Notes: generated by a model not told the origin, from the letters alone. A DNA stretch of 12,061 bases from Chloroflexota bacterium (GCA_020353135.1 CP070688.1:3880238-3892298), one strand, 5' to 3'; positions 1 to 8,562 are shown, counted from the first letter of the stretch. Program-made: numbers and translations.

Positions 1-1
1 A

Positions 2-2905
2 CCGGTGGTCAACCGGGTTGCCCGTCTCATGGCGACGGCCTGGGGCGGCCAGATCATCCTGACGCCCGAAGTGATGGCCATTTGCCCATTGCCCGACGGC
101 GCCAGCCTTCAGGACCTGGGGCTGCATCAGCTTAAAGACCTGGCCGCACCCCAACAGGTCTTTGGCCTCGTCCATGCCGATCTGGCGCTGCAAGAATTCC
201 CCACCCTGCGTTCCATGTCGTCTCAGCCCAACAACCTGCCCCGCCAGCCGACGCCCCTGGTAGGCAGAGAGGACGAGCTGGTCGAGATCGGCGATCTGCT
301 CTCCAAGCCAGATTGCCGTTTGTTGACCCTGGTAGCGCCCGGCGGGATGGGCAAGACGCGCCTTGGCCTACAGGCCGCGGCCGAGCAAATCGAAGCCTTC
401 CGGCACGGCGTCTTTTTTGTCCCCCTGGCCGGCGTCGTTTCGGCCGACAACATACCTTCGACCATAGCCAATGCCCTGAAGCTTTCCTTCTATGGCGATG
501 AAGACCTCGAGAACCAGCTGCACAGTTACCTGGCCGGGAAACAGCTGTTGCTTTTGCTTGACAACTTCGAACATCTCGTCGACGGTGCCGGCGCCGTGGC
601 CGACATTCTCATGACGGCGCCGGGAGTCAAGATCCTGGCCACCTCTCGCCGGCAGCTGCGGCTTCATGCCGAGTGGACCTTCGACGTGCCCGGCCTATCG
701 GTTCCAGAAAACGGGTCGTTGGAAACGGCAACCGCATATAGTTCGGTGGCCCTATTCATGCAAAGCGCGCGGCGTGTTCGTCCCGGCTTCGACCCGCCCC
801 TGGAAGAAGTACGGGCCATCATCCGCGTTTGCCGGCTGGTGGACGGCATGCCGCTGGCCCTTGAACTGGCGGCCGCCTGGGTCAAAACACTGAATTGCCA
901 GGAAATAGCGGCCGAAATTGAAGCTGATCTCGATCTGTTGGCGACCGAAATGCAAGATGTCCCCTTGCGCCAGCGCAGCGTTCGGGCCGTATTTGAGCAT
1001 TCCTGGGGCGACCTTTCGTCGAAGGAACAGGCGGCTTTCGCGAAATTGTCGGTTTTTCGCGGCGGCTTTAGCCGGGACGCCGCCCAGAGCGTCACCGGCG
1101 CGACCATAAGGATTGTGTCGGATCTCATCAACAACTCTTTGTTAACCCGCGACAGCAACGGCCGGTTCCAGCTGCACGAGCTATTACGCCAGTTCGCCGC
1201 CCAAAAACTTGAGGAAGATGAGGAATCGTGCCAGACGACGCAGGGGCAACATGCCGCCTACTTCTCCGATTTCCTGAAAGGATTCGAGCAGAGTTTAATC
1301 CGAGGCGCAAGAACCGGACCCATTAAGCAGATCAATGGCGAGCTTGACAATGTCCTGCTGGCCTGGCAGTGGGCGATCGAAGGGGCAAATCGCCCCTTGC
1401 TGGAAGACGCTATGCGCAGCCTGTTTTGGTTTTATGAGGCCAAGGCCTGGTATTCTGAAGGCGAGGAAGCGTTCAGGGCGGCCGCCGAAGCGCTCGCGGA
1501 TTCGGGAGAGGTGATCGAAGAGGAAGACAATGGATTAGGACTTGCCGTGACCAATCTGCGAATCCGGCAAGCGTGGTTCGCTTCGCGCCTGTCCCGCTAC
1601 AAGGATGTGCAGACGATGCCGGGATTGACGGCCGAATCGGCGGCCGACCAGCTGTTTGAGGAAGGGGATCTTGAAGGATACTGGGTGGCCGGCGGTCTTG
1701 TGATAAATACCCTCTACGGTATGGGCGATTACGCGACTGCCCGCCGCTTCCTGGAAGGGATAGACGAGCGGTTGGAGCGCGATCATGAGTACCGTTACAC
1801 ATGGCCCTGGGCCAAGGGTCAGAACCTGGCCAACCTGGGCCGTATCGACGGGGCGCTGGGCAACTATGAGGAAGCCAGACAACTCCTGCAAGAAGGGGTA
1901 GACATCCTGAGGCCGCTTGGGGACTACATCGGCATCATGCTTTACCTGCACACGCTGGGCGGGATCTTGCGTATCCTGGGCGAGGCTGGCGAGGCCAGGC
2001 ATCTCTTTCAAGAGGGCCTCGATCTGGCTGAGATCCATAATTATCCTATGGGCAAGATCCTGGCGCTGGGTGACTTAGGCGATCTGGCCTACGCTGAAGG
2101 CGAATACGAGAACGCCAGGGAGCATTTCGAGTCAAGCCTCACCCTCTCAGAAGAGATCGGCGACAGCCGCGGCCGGGCGCTAGCCTTGACCAATCTCGGT
2201 CGGGTGGCCACGGCTCTCGGCGAATACGAAGAGGCCCGGCGCCTGTTTGAGCGAGGCTTGGCCATAACGGCGCAATCTGGTAACCGAAGGGGGACGGCCC
2301 TGACCCTGGATAGGCTTAGCCAAGTGCACCGGTTGACGGGCGACCTGGATCAGGCCCATGAGCTTTGTCGCAAGAGTTGGGAAATTTGCCAAGAGCTCGG
2401 CTACCGGAAAGGGGCGATCCTGGCCTTAATCTCGCGCGGCGAAATGGCCTTGGAGCGAGAAGAACTTCGCGCGGCCAGGAAGGACTTTCATGACAGTTTG
2501 CAAGCCAGCGAGGATATGGGATTTGTTTCGGGCGTTATGCGCAGCCAAATTGGGCTCGGGCGAACCGCTCTCGGGGTGGGCGAGTTGGAGCAGGCCAAGG
2601 CGCATCTACGAAGGGGGCTAACCGTGGGCGGCGAGAGTCGCCAGAAACGGGCGGAGTTGAGCGCGCTGCTGTCCCTGGCGGAAACGATGATCGCCTCAGA
2701 CGATCTCGAAAACGGCTTACAATTGTTATCCTTGACGGCCAACCATCCGGCGGCCGATCGATATACGAGAGAAAAGGCGGCCGCCGATCTTGAGGCGCTC
2801 GAAGGCAGCTTCGACCCGGCCCAATTCGAGGCTCTGGCCAACCGCGGCCGGAAGTTGACCCTGGCGGCTGTTCGTAAGAAGCAAGCGAGTGAGGCGGCTG
2901 AATAA
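2..2905 (+). CDS. Class III cyclase-homology / STAND ATPase / TPR protein (5' partial)
   Basis: Large multidomain signalling protein whose beginning lies left of the window; the frame is open to base 2 and ends at TAA 2903-2905. Numbering from the GTG at base 5, residues 1-55 match the end of a class III adenylate/guanylate cyclase catalytic domain: VNRVARL holds the Asn and Arg (N3, R7) of the NxxxR motif, followed by a GGQIILT and a DLGLHQLKDL segment. A linker with PNNLP leads to VGRE (86-89), then an NB-ARC/AAA-type ATPase with Walker A GGMGKT (113-118), Walker B LLLLLDNFE (D186) and a GMPLAL motif (281-286). Residues about 570-880 are helical repeats of roughly 40 residues with A/G/Y spacing typical of TPRs. 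The family is common in Chloroflexota and is thought to couple ligand or partner binding to signalling. Whether the missing front half has active cyclase metal-binding residues cannot be seen. The GTG at base 5 is not the true start. Confidence 0.9.
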   Translation, partial: PVVNRVARLMATAWGGQIILTPEVMAICPLPDGASLQDLGLHQLKDLAAPQQVFGLVHADLALQEFPTLRSMSSQPNNLPRQPTPLVGREDELVEIGDLLSKPDCRLLTLVAPGGMGKTRLGLQAAAEQIEAFRHGVFFVPLAGVVSADNIPSTIANALKLSFYGDEDLENQLHSYLAGKQLLLLLDNFEHLVDGAGAVADILMTAPGVKILATSRRQLRLHAEWTFDVPGLSVPENGSLETATAYSSVALFMQSARRVRPGFDPPLEEVRAIIRVCRLVDGMPLALELAAAWVKTLNCQEIAAEIEADLDLLATEMQDVPLRQRSVRAVFEHSWGDLSSKEQAAFAKLSVFRGGFSRDAAQSVTGATIRIVSDLINNSLLTRDSNGRFQLHELLRQFAAQKLEEDEESCQTTQGQHAAYFSDFLKGFEQSLIRGARTGPIKQINGELDNVLLAWQWAIEGANRPLLEDAMRSLFWFYEAKAWYSEGEEAFRAAAEALADSGEVIEEEDNGLGLAVTNLRIRQAWFASRLSRYKDVQTMPGLTAESAADQLFEEGDLEGYWVAGGLVINTLYGMGDYATARRFLEGIDERLERDHEYRYTWPWAKGQNLANLGRIDGALGNYEEARQLLQEGVDILRPLGDYIGIMLYLHTLGGILRILGEAGEARHLFQEGLDLAEIHNYPMGKILALGDLGDLAYAEGEYENAREHFESSLTLSEEIGDSRGRALALTNLGRVATALGEYEEARRLFERGLAITAQSGNRRGTALTLDRLSQVHRLTGDLDQAHELCRKSWEICQELGYRKGAILALISRGEMALEREELRAARKDFHDSLQASEDMGFVSGVMRSQIGLGRTALGVGELEQAKAHLRRGLTVGGESRQKRAELSALLSLAETMIASDDLENGLQLLSLTANHPAADRYTREKAAADLEALEGSFDPAQFEALANRGRKLTLAAVRKKQASEAAE

Positions 2906-2932
2906 CAAGAAGTTGTGGATCATGAGGATCGC

Positions 2933-3325
2933 ATGGCAGACACGAAATTTGGCACGTTTGATGAATTGATGGATATCGCCGAACCCGGGATGCGGCCGAT
3001 AGCCCGGCGTCTGCGTGAGATCGTCGTCGAGGTCGATCCCAACACAGTGGAAGTGGTGCGCCTGGGCGACCGGGCGGCGACCTATGGCGTTGGGCCGAAG
3101 AAGATGAGCGAGGGTTATGCCTATATTTTGCCGCACAAGAATTGGGTGAACCTCGGCTTTTACATAGGCGCGACTTTGCCTGACCCGGCCGGGCTGATGG
3201 AAGGCACCGGCAAGAAACTGCGCCATGTCAAGGTACGGTCGGTTGAGGATGCTGGCCGGCCGGAGATCTACGCCCTCTTAGAAGAGGCCCTTGCCGAACG
3301 CAAGAAGGCGCTGGGTCGCGCCTAG
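2933..3325 (+). CDS. DUF1801 (YdhG-like) domain protein
   Basis: A 130-residue soluble protein of the DUF1801/YdhG-like type, a small alpha/beta fold related to frataxin-like proteins; its biochemical role is not established. Family resemblance comes from the N-terminal FDELMDIAEPGMRPIARRLR helix region, the central VVRLGDRAATYGVG and YAYILPHKNWVNLGFYIGA strands, and the late GTGKKLRHVKVRS segment followed by a C-terminal helix. I chose ATG 2933 because GAGG lies 5 bases before it; a GTG at 2915 would add six residues but has only a weak ribosome site. It starts 27 bases after the large ATPase gene and probably shares its transcript. No signal peptide, membrane segment or obvious catalytic residue is visible. 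The gene ends just before a symmetric hairpin and faces the glycosidase operon head-on. Confidence 0.8.
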   Translation: MADTKFGTFDELMDIAEPGMRPIARRLREIVVEVDPNTVEVVRLGDRAATYGVGPKKMSEGYAYILPHKNWVNLGFYIGATLPDPAGLMEGTGKKLRHVKVRSVEDAGRPEIYALLEEALAERKKALGRA

Positions 3326-3331
3326 AGCAGG

Positions 3332-3348
3332 ACGAGATACTATCTCGT
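3332..3348. terminator. Symmetric hairpin between convergent genes
   Basis: A perfect inverted repeat, ACGAGAT-ACT-ATCTCGT (7-bp stem, 3-base loop), begins 7 bases after the DUF1801 stop and lies 53 bases beyond the end of the amylo-alpha-1,6-glucosidase gene on the other strand. Its position suggests a shared bidirectional transcription end or mRNA 3' stabiliser. No T-tract follows on either strand, so it is not a classical intrinsic terminator. Confidence 0.4.
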
Positions 3349-3400
3349 AGCTGGTCTGTAAAGATAGGCCAACTGGCGAGCAGAAAGCCTACTACTCTGT

Positions 3401-5353
3401 CTAGCGCCGACCACCGGCGATCTCCCACCAGGCTCGCAGCGTCTCGGCCACGCTCCAGGCCTGGGCAAAACATCCGCGGGGGGTGAAGGGATCATCGCCG
3501 TCAAAGATCTCGCTCAAGCTGCCCAGGCCGGCTTCGTCCAGGTGACTGGCCATAGGCGCCAGGAAGGAAAGCACCAGGGCTTCATCGCGGTAGACCCGGT
3601 AGTGAGCCAGGCAATAGGGGCCAAGCAGCCAACCCCAGACCGTGCCCTGGTGGTAGGCGCCGTCGCGCTGGCGAATATCGCCCCCATAATGACCCTGATA
3701 TTCAACGTCGCCAGGGGCCAGGCTGCGCAAACCATAAGAGGTGAGTAAATGCCGGCCGCAGACGTCGACCGCCGCCCGCTGCTGTTCTTTTGAGAGAGGG
3801 CTGTCTGGCAAGGACACGGCGAAGATCTGGTTGGGACGCAGGACCGGGTCATGACCCTCAGGCCCGTCGAGCACATCGTAACAATAACCGACCGCCTCGT
3901 TCCAAAACCGGCCGAAGCCATCCCGGGTTTGCTGGGCTGAGGCCTCATAAAGATCATGTGACTCGCCCAGAAGCCGGGCGAAACGAACCATGGCTCGTAA
4001 CGCGTTGTACCACAGGGCATTGACTTCCACCGGCTTGCCGATGCGCGGCGTGACCACCCAGTCGTCGACCTTGGCGTCCATCCAGGTCAGCTGTACGCCC
4101 GGCTGGCCGGCATAGAGCAGCCCGTCGGCCGGATCGACGCTGATGTTATAACGAGTGCCCTGTTGATGATGGGCGATGATGTCCACCAGAACCAAGAATA
4201 ACTCCGCCAGCAAATCGTCGTCGTGGGTCGCCTGGTGATAGGCGTCGATGGCCTGGAAATACCAGAGGGTGGCGTCGACGGTATTGTATTCTGGCTCCCG
4301 GCCACTGTCGGGGAAACGGTTGGGCAGCATGCCGCCGTCGACGTATTGGGCGTAGGTTCGTAGGATGGTTCGGGCCACCTCCGGCCGGCCGGTGACCAGG
4401 GCCAGGCCCGGCAGGCTGATCATCGTGTCTCGGCCCCAGTCGCCGAACCACGGGTAGCCGGCGATCATGCTCTTGCCGCTGGTCCTGTCGGGCAGCGACC
4501 GGTCGACGACGAATTGATCAGCGGCCAAGACTAGGCGCTGGATCCACTCTGGCGTTGTCGTCCGGGGCAATTTGGCTTTGGTCAGCAAGGCTCGTTCATG
4601 GCGGTGGCGTTCTGCCAGGGCAGCCCTGCCGTCTAGAGCCGGAACCTCCGTAGTGCTGGCCACCAGGGTCAGGCTCTGGCCGGGATCGAGCATCGCCCGG
4701 AACGTGCCGACCAGCAGGTGATCGTCGTGATGCTCCATGCCCCGGTATCGTTCCAGGGCCAGGTCATAGCCGGCGTGCCAGGCGTGGCTAGGAGTCGCTT
4801 CGGCCGCGTCGCTCAGTACGTAGAAGGGAACGGCGTTCGGGAAGGCGGTGACCTGCAAACCATGATCTACTGCTTCGACGTTCATCTGCCATTCGCCACC
4901 CTGGGTCAGGCCGTGGTAGTCGCGGTAGTTGGCGAAGGCTTTGATGCTGAGAGCCAGCGGCCGGTCGGCCTGGACCAGGCTGTAATAGATGTAGGTCGTA
5001 TTGGCTCCGGCGGCCATCCAGATCCGTTTCTTTAGCCGGGCTCCGTTCAGGTTGAAGCGCCAAACGGGGATGCTACCGTCCAGGTTGAAGCTTTCGACAT
5101 GCCTGTAACCGTGAGGGTTGACGTGTTCGCCAGCCCACCGGTTGGTGAACAAGGGGTAGGAGAGGCCGTCGTAGCCGGCTGTTTCATCCAACTTGGCTAG
5201 CAGCAACGTCCGGCCGAGCGGCGGATCGAGGGCAGCCATCAGGTAACCGTGATAACGTCGGGTCAGATGCCCGGCCACTGTGCCGCTGGCGTAGCCGCCA
5301 ATTCCATTGGTCACCAGCCATTCGCGCGAGCCGGCTAGAAGCTCACTGCTCAC
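3401..5353 (-). CDS. Amylo-alpha-1,6-glucosidase (glycogen debranching, GH133/GDE_C type)
   Basis: A 650-residue cytoplasmic enzyme of the prokaryotic glycogen-debranching type. It should hydrolyse alpha-1,6-linked branch glucose from glycogen or maltodextrin limit dextrins. The N-terminal domain opens with REWLVTNGIGGYASGTVAG and RRYHGYL, typical of the GDE N-terminal beta domain. The C-terminal (alpha/alpha)6 domain has GYPWFGDWGRDTMISLPGL with the conserved Asp (D309), NTVDATLWYFQAI, EVNALWYNAL, YHQGTVWGW and a final SEIFDGD...RGCFAQAWSVAE segment whose E615 is a candidate second catalytic carboxylate. Length is normal for the family and no signal peptide is present. The start is GTG 5353, only 2 bases after the TAG of the upstream glucosidase gene, with GGGGAG 9 bases before it, which implies translational coupling. 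Exact substrate (storage glycogen or another branched alpha-glucan) is not readable from sequence. Confidence 0.93.
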   Translation of the reverse strand: MSSELLAGSREWLVTNGIGGYASGTVAGHLTRRYHGYLMAALDPPLGRTLLLAKLDETAGYDGLSYPLFTNRWAGEHVNPHGYRHVESFNLDGSIPVWRFNLNGARLKKRIWMAAGANTTYIYYSLVQADRPLALSIKAFANYRDYHGLTQGGEWQMNVEAVDHGLQVTAFPNAVPFYVLSDAAEATPSHAWHAGYDLALERYRGMEHHDDHLLVGTFRAMLDPGQSLTLVASTTEVPALDGRAALAERHRHERALLTKAKLPRTTTPEWIQRLVLAADQFVVDRSLPDRTSGKSMIAGYPWFGDWGRDTMISLPGLALVTGRPEVARTILRTYAQYVDGGMLPNRFPDSGREPEYNTVDATLWYFQAIDAYHQATHDDDLLAELFLVLVDIIAHHQQGTRYNISVDPADGLLYAGQPGVQLTWMDAKVDDWVVTPRIGKPVEVNALWYNALRAMVRFARLLGESHDLYEASAQQTRDGFGRFWNEAVGYCYDVLDGPEGHDPVLRPNQIFAVSLPDSPLSKEQQRAAVDVCGRHLLTSYGLRSLAPGDVEYQGHYGGDIRQRDGAYHQGTVWGWLLGPYCLAHYRVYRDEALVLSFLAPMASHLDEAGLGSLSEIFDGDDPFTPRGCFAQAWSVAETLRAWWEIAGGRR

Positions 5354-5355
5354 AG

Positions 5356-8037
5356 CTAATCGCTCCCCAGCGGCGCCTTATGCTGCATCTGATACTCGCC
5401 ATATTGCTGGATAAGCTTGGCCACGATGCCGGTCCAGCCGGTCTGGTGACTGGCGCCCAGGCCGGCGCCGTTATCGCCGTGGAAGTATTCGTTGAAGAGG
5501 ATCAGGTCTCGCCAGTAGGGATCATTTTGGAATTTTTCTGTTCCGCCGTATATCGGCCGGCGGCCGTCCCCGTCTTTCAGGAAAAGCTTGATCAGTCGCT
5601 CCGACAACTCGCCGGCCACCTGCCATAGCGTCATTCCTTCCTCTGGTCCGATAGCCCAGGGGGCCAGGAAGTCGTCGCCCAGGTAGTAATGGAATTTCTG
5701 CAAGGATTCGATCAGTAAATAATTGAGCGGAAACCAGACCGGGCCGCGCCAATTGGAATTGCCGCCGAAAAGGCCCGATCGCGACTCGGCCGGCTCGTAG
5801 CCCAACTCGAAACGTTGCCCGTCGACCTCGAAGACGAAAGGTTGCCGGGCGTGCAGACGGGAGACGGAGCGGATGCCATAGGGGCTCAACATGCCATCCT
5901 CGTCCAGCATCTTCTCCAGGATGCGGGATAGTTTCTCGGGTGCGACGATGGACAATAGCTTGCGGGCGGCGAATCCAGGCTGCTGTAAGTCGGCGATGTT
6001 TTCCACCAGGTCCGGCCGATTTTCCATGAACCAGGCCACGCGCCGGCTGAAATCGGGGAAGTCGCCGGGCTCGAAAGGTCTGTATGTGGCGATGGCGAAG
6101 AGAGGAACCAGGCCGGCGATGGTTTGGGTGCGCATGCGAATGTCCCGGCCGTCGGGCAGCCTGAGCACGTCGTAGTAAAAGCCGTCCCCTTCATCCCACA
6201 GGCCGTCAGATTCATGGCCCAGGTCGTTGATGGCGTCGGCGATATAGAGGAAGTGTTCAAGAAACTTGGTGGCCAGGTTCTCATAGACCGGGTTTTCCTC
6301 GGCCAGTTCCAGGGCGATGGCCAGCATATTCAGGCAATACATGGCCATCCAACTGGTGCCGTCGGCTTGTTCCAGCCGGCCGCCCGAGGGCAACCGGGCG
6401 CCGCGGTCGAAGGCGCCGATATTGTCCAGCCCCAGGAATCCGCCTTCAAAGATATTATTGCCTTCGGCGTCCTTGCGGTTGACCCACCAGGTGAAGTTCA
6501 GTAACAGCTTTTGGAAGATGTGCTCCAGGAAGCGCCGGTCCTTGCGGCCGGTCATCTTGCCTTCGATCTGGTAAACGCGCATGGCCGCCCAGGCGTGGAC
6601 CGGCGGATTCACGTCGCCAAAGGCCCACTCGTAGGCCGGACTCTGGCCGTTGTGGTGCATATACCATTCCCGGGTCAGGAGGATGAGCTGCTCTTTGGCA
6701 AAATCCGGATCCACCATGGCTAGGGGAATGGTATGGAAAGCCAGGTCCCAGGCGGCGAACCAGGGAAATTCCCATTTGTCGGGCATGGATAGGATATCGG
6801 CCGAATTGAAGTGCCACCAATCGCGATTGCGACCACGTTTTCGTGTAGCGGATGGTGGCGGCCCGGCCGGATCGCCATCCAGCCACTCGTCTACCCAGTA
6901 GTGGTAAAACTGCTTGGTCCACAGCAGGCCGGCGAAGGCCTGGCGCTGCACGTTGCGCATATCTTCCGGCAGTGGGAAAGGGGTGATGTGTTGGTAGAAG
7001 TCGTCGGCTTCTTCTTTGCGCTGGGCTACCAACTCGGCGAACTGATCAAAGGGCTCGGCCAAATCGCCGGCATCGCTCAGCCGTAGCCAGACCACGGCCG
7101 TCTCTCCGGCGGCGACTTCCAGGGGGTAGTGGGCCGCGACCTTGGTGCCGGTCTGGGCCGGGTTGATCGCCTCGGCCCGGCCGTGGACGATGGCCTCGTC
7201 GATGCCGTCCTTCACATAGGGCGAAGCATTGGCCGATCCGAACAGGCGTTGGTTATTGGTCTCGTTTTCGGTGAACAGCAGGTGGTCAGCCCCCTGGCAG
7301 TAGAGCCAGCGGGCGCCCAATTCCGGATGATTGGTCTCAACCAGGCTTAACTCGTAATCGGCGCCGGCCGGGACCAGCTTGAGTTCGGGCTTCTCGCTGC
7401 CTGGGAACCAGGACCAGGTATTGCGGAACCATAGGGTGGGCAACAGGTGGCAAGCGGCCGCCTCGGGGCCGCGGTTGGCGACGCTAATCTGGATCAGGAT
7501 GTCGTCGGCCGCCACCTTGGCGTATTCCACATAGACGTCGAAGTAACGGTCGTCGTCAAAGATACCGGTGTCCAGCAATTCGTACTCGAAATCATGGCGG
7601 CCGCGGCGGCGATTTTCTTGGGCAATTTTCGTATAGGGATAGGATCGCTGGGGATACTTATAGAGGTACTTCATGTAAGCGTGGCTGGGGATGTTGTCCA
7701 GGTAGAAATAATATTCCTTGACATCCTCGCCGTGGTTGCCTTCGCCGCCGGTCAGGCCAAAGGCCCTTTCCTTCAGTATGGGGTCCTGCCCGTTCCACAG
7801 GGCCAGGGCGAAACAGAGTCGCTGCCCGTCGTCGGAGATGCCGGCCAGGCCGTCTTCGCCCCAGCGGTAAGCCCGCGAGCGGGCCTGGTCGTGACTGAAA
7901 TAGTCCCAGGCCGTGCCATGGGGGCTGTAATCCTCGCGCACGGTGCCCCATTGCCGTTCGCTCAGATAGGGACCCCAGCGCCGCCAGGCGACTTCACCCG
8001 TCCGGGCTTCCACCAATCGTTTGTGTTCGGCCGTCAT
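5356..8037 (-). CDS. GH63-type / MGH1-like glucosidase
   Basis: An 893-residue member of the bacterial glucosidase group commonly annotated as MGH1-like or GH63 (relatives of mannosyl-oligosaccharide glucosidase and E. coli YgjK). It probably cleaves an alpha-glucoside; the natural substrate is unknown. Family hallmarks near the N-terminus are [38 protein letters not shown] and [16 protein letters not shown]. The (alpha/alpha)6 domain contains [15 protein letters not shown] with D431 as likely general acid, a [10 protein letters not shown] segment, [13 protein letters not shown], and near the end NEYFHGDNG followed by [10 protein letters not shown], where E850 is a candidate general base; these assignments are by analogy with GH63. 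No secretion signal. I chose ATG 8037 because GAGG stands 5 bases upstream and [12 protein letters not shown] is the usual family start; an in-frame extension to 8118 adds 27 unlikely residues. It is first in the two-gene glycosidase unit. Confidence 0.92.
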   Translation of the reverse strand: MTAEHKRLVEARTGEVAWRRWGPYLSERQWGTVREDYSPHGTAWDYFSHDQARSRAYRWGEDGLAGISDDGQRLCFALALWNGQDPILKERAFGLTGGEGNHGEDVKEYYFYLDNIPSHAYMKYLYKYPQRSYPYTKIAQENRRRGRHDFEYELLDTGIFDDDRYFDVYVEYAKVAADDILIQISVANRGPEAAACHLLPTLWFRNTWSWFPGSEKPELKLVPAGADYELSLVETNHPELGARWLYCQGADHLLFTENETNNQRLFGSANASPYVKDGIDEAIVHGRAEAINPAQTGTKVAAHYPLEVAAGETAVVWLRLSDAGDLAEPFDQFAELVAQRKEEADDFYQHITPFPLPEDMRNVQRQAFAGLLWTKQFYHYWVDEWLDGDPAGPPPSATRKRGRNRDWWHFNSADILSMPDKWEFPWFAAWDLAFHTIPLAMVDPDFAKEQLILLTREWYMHHNGQSPAYEWAFGDVNPPVHAWAAMRVYQIEGKMTGRKDRRFLEHIFQKLLLNFTWWVNRKDAEGNNIFEGGFLGLDNIGAFDRGARLPSGGRLEQADGTSWMAMYCLNMLAIALELAEENPVYENLATKFLEHFLYIADAINDLGHESDGLWDEGDGFYYDVLRLPDGRDIRMRTQTIAGLVPLFAIATYRPFEPGDFPDFSRRVAWFMENRPDLVENIADLQQPGFAARKLLSIVAPEKLSRILEKMLDEDGMLSPYGIRSVSRLHARQPFVFEVDGQRFELGYEPAESRSGLFGGNSNWRGPVWFPLNYLLIESLQKFHYYLGDDFLAPWAIGPEEGMTLWQVAGELSERLIKLFLKDGDGRRPIYGGTEKFQNDPYWRDLILFNEYFHGDNGAGLGASHQTGWTGIVAKLIQQYGEYQMQHKAPLGSD

Positions 8038-8060
8038 GGATACCTCGTCGGTTCTGTGTA

Positions 8061-8078
8061 GTTGATTGAGTTGATTGT
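8061..8078. repeat. Two tandem 9-bp repeats in the glucosidase leader
   Basis: GTTGATTGA is followed directly by GTTGATTGT, differing only in the last base. The repeat sits 24 bases upstream of the glucosidase start and overlaps the candidate -10 element read on the minus strand. A tandem operator is possible, but two short copies could be chance. Confidence 0.35.
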
Positions 8079-8079
8079 A
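8074..8079 (-). promoter_or_regulatory. Candidate -10 element for the glycosidase operon
   Basis: Read on the minus strand these bases are TACAAT, five of six matching the sigma-70 -10 consensus, about 37 bases ahead of the glucosidase ATG. No good -35 box is present at 16-18 bases spacing (the nearest hexamers are TGGCAG and GGCAGC), so the site is tentative and the gene may instead be read from the upstream repeat-protein promoter. Confidence 0.3.
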
Positions 8080-8095
8080 GCTTAAGTGATGGGAA

Positions 8096-8116
8096 GGCTG
8101 CCAGCAGGATGCAGCC
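8096..8116. repeat. Inverted repeat between the repeat protein and the glucosidase
   Basis: GGCTGC and GCAGCC are perfect 6-bp arms separated by 9 bases, located 11 bases after the stop of the small repeat protein gene on the minus strand. It could form a GC-rich hairpin that partly separates the two transcripts or stabilises a message end. No T-tract follows, so I do not call it a terminator. Confidence 0.35.
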
Positions 8117-8127
8117 AATATGAATCG

Positions 8128-8511
8128 CTAATCTTCGATCCCGGCCGGCAGCACGAGCAACAGAAAGGCGGCTCCTGCGTGAGCTAATGATTGTGGCTTT
8201 GTAATCTTGCCCAGGTAATCGTCTGGGCTTAGGGCATCATGGCGATCCATCCGGCCGTCTTCGTTTACTCGCCCAAGGTAATCGTCTGGTCCCGCAGTAA
8301 CATGCCGGTAGACGCGCCCGGTTTCCAGATCTACCCGGCCACGATACTTGTCTGGCCCGAGTCGAGAAGCGTAAACTTCGCCGCTTTCTAAATCGACTCT
8401 GCCAATTCGATCATCTGGACCAATGTCACTACGATAGACACGGCCGTCATCTTCAACGCGACCCAAAAGCTTATCGGGCATACCGGCTCGGTGTAGGTAG
8501 ACCTTGCTCAC
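8128..8511 (-). CDS. Small internally repeated protein, beta-repeat type, unknown function
   Basis: A 127-residue protein I do not recognise as a named family. It consists of about four and a half copies of a 21-22 residue unit, approximately GPDxxxGRVxxxxGxVYxxxx: residues 10-30, 31-51, 52-73, 74-95 and a partial 96-103. The pattern of a short strand (GRV), a turn with Asp/Gly and a second strand (GxVY) suggests a repeated beta-hairpin or beta-flower-like fold. A short hydrophobic stretch near the C-terminus (HAGAAFLLLVLP, 111-122) is brief for a membrane span but could anchor or pack. The start is GTG 8511, supported by a near-ideal AAGGAGG 5 bases upstream; the nearby ATG is followed at once by a stop. 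The gene lies 90 bases before the glucosidase on the same strand, so it may head the operon, but a hairpin and a possible promoter lie between them. Confidence 0.75.
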   Translation of the reverse strand: MSKVYLHRAGMPDKLLGRVEDDGRVYRSDIGPDDRIGRVDLESGEVYASRLGPDKYRGRVDLETGRVYRHVTAGPDDYLGRVNEDGRMDRHDALSPDDYLGKITKPQSLAHAGAAFLLLVLPAGIED

Positions 8512-8530
8512 TACATCCTCCTTGGCTGCT

Positions 8531-8550
8531 CTAATGCATATTGTAATTAG
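8531..8550. promoter_or_regulatory. Imperfect 20-bp palindrome over a candidate -10 box
   Basis: CTAAT and ATTAG are perfect 5-bp ends of a 20-bp symmetric element whose middle is AT-rich. Bases 8540-8545 read TACAAT on the minus strand, a good -10 match that would place the transcript start about 20 bases before the GTG of the repeat protein, just enough for its Shine-Dalgarno site. A dimeric repressor site covering the promoter would look like this. No convincing -35 box was found. Confidence 0.35.
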
Positions 8551-8562
8551 CGTCTCTCTCCA

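Noticed and set aside
664..1158. 164-codon open frame on the minus strand inside the ATPase/TPR gene
   Set aside because: Antisense shadow of a strongly supported reading frame, Arg/Ser-rich, no family resemblance.
1535..2038. 167-codon minus-strand frame opposite the TPR region
   Set aside because: Repetitive only because the TPR coding DNA is repetitive; no independent evidence for translation.
2726..3226. 166-codon minus-strand frame across the ATPase gene end and the DUF1801 gene
   Set aside because: Overlaps two good plus-strand genes including their ribosome site; composition is that of a shadow frame.
4381..4400. Frequent GGCCGG/CCGGCC runs across the window
   Set aside because: They fall mostly within coding sequence and follow from Ala/Gly/Pro/Arg codon use in GC-rich DNA; no regular spacing or strand pattern was seen.
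7447..8061. 204-codon open frame on the plus strand opposite the GH63 gene
   Set aside because: It lies entirely antisense to a gene with clear family motifs and has a hydrophobic low-complexity translation typical of the shadow frame in GC-rich DNA; no ribosome site stands out.
8128..8160. LPAGIED tail of the repeat protein considered as a sortase signal
   Set aside because: LPAGI does not fit LPxTG, the hydrophobic stretch precedes rather than follows it, and there is no N-terminal signal peptide.
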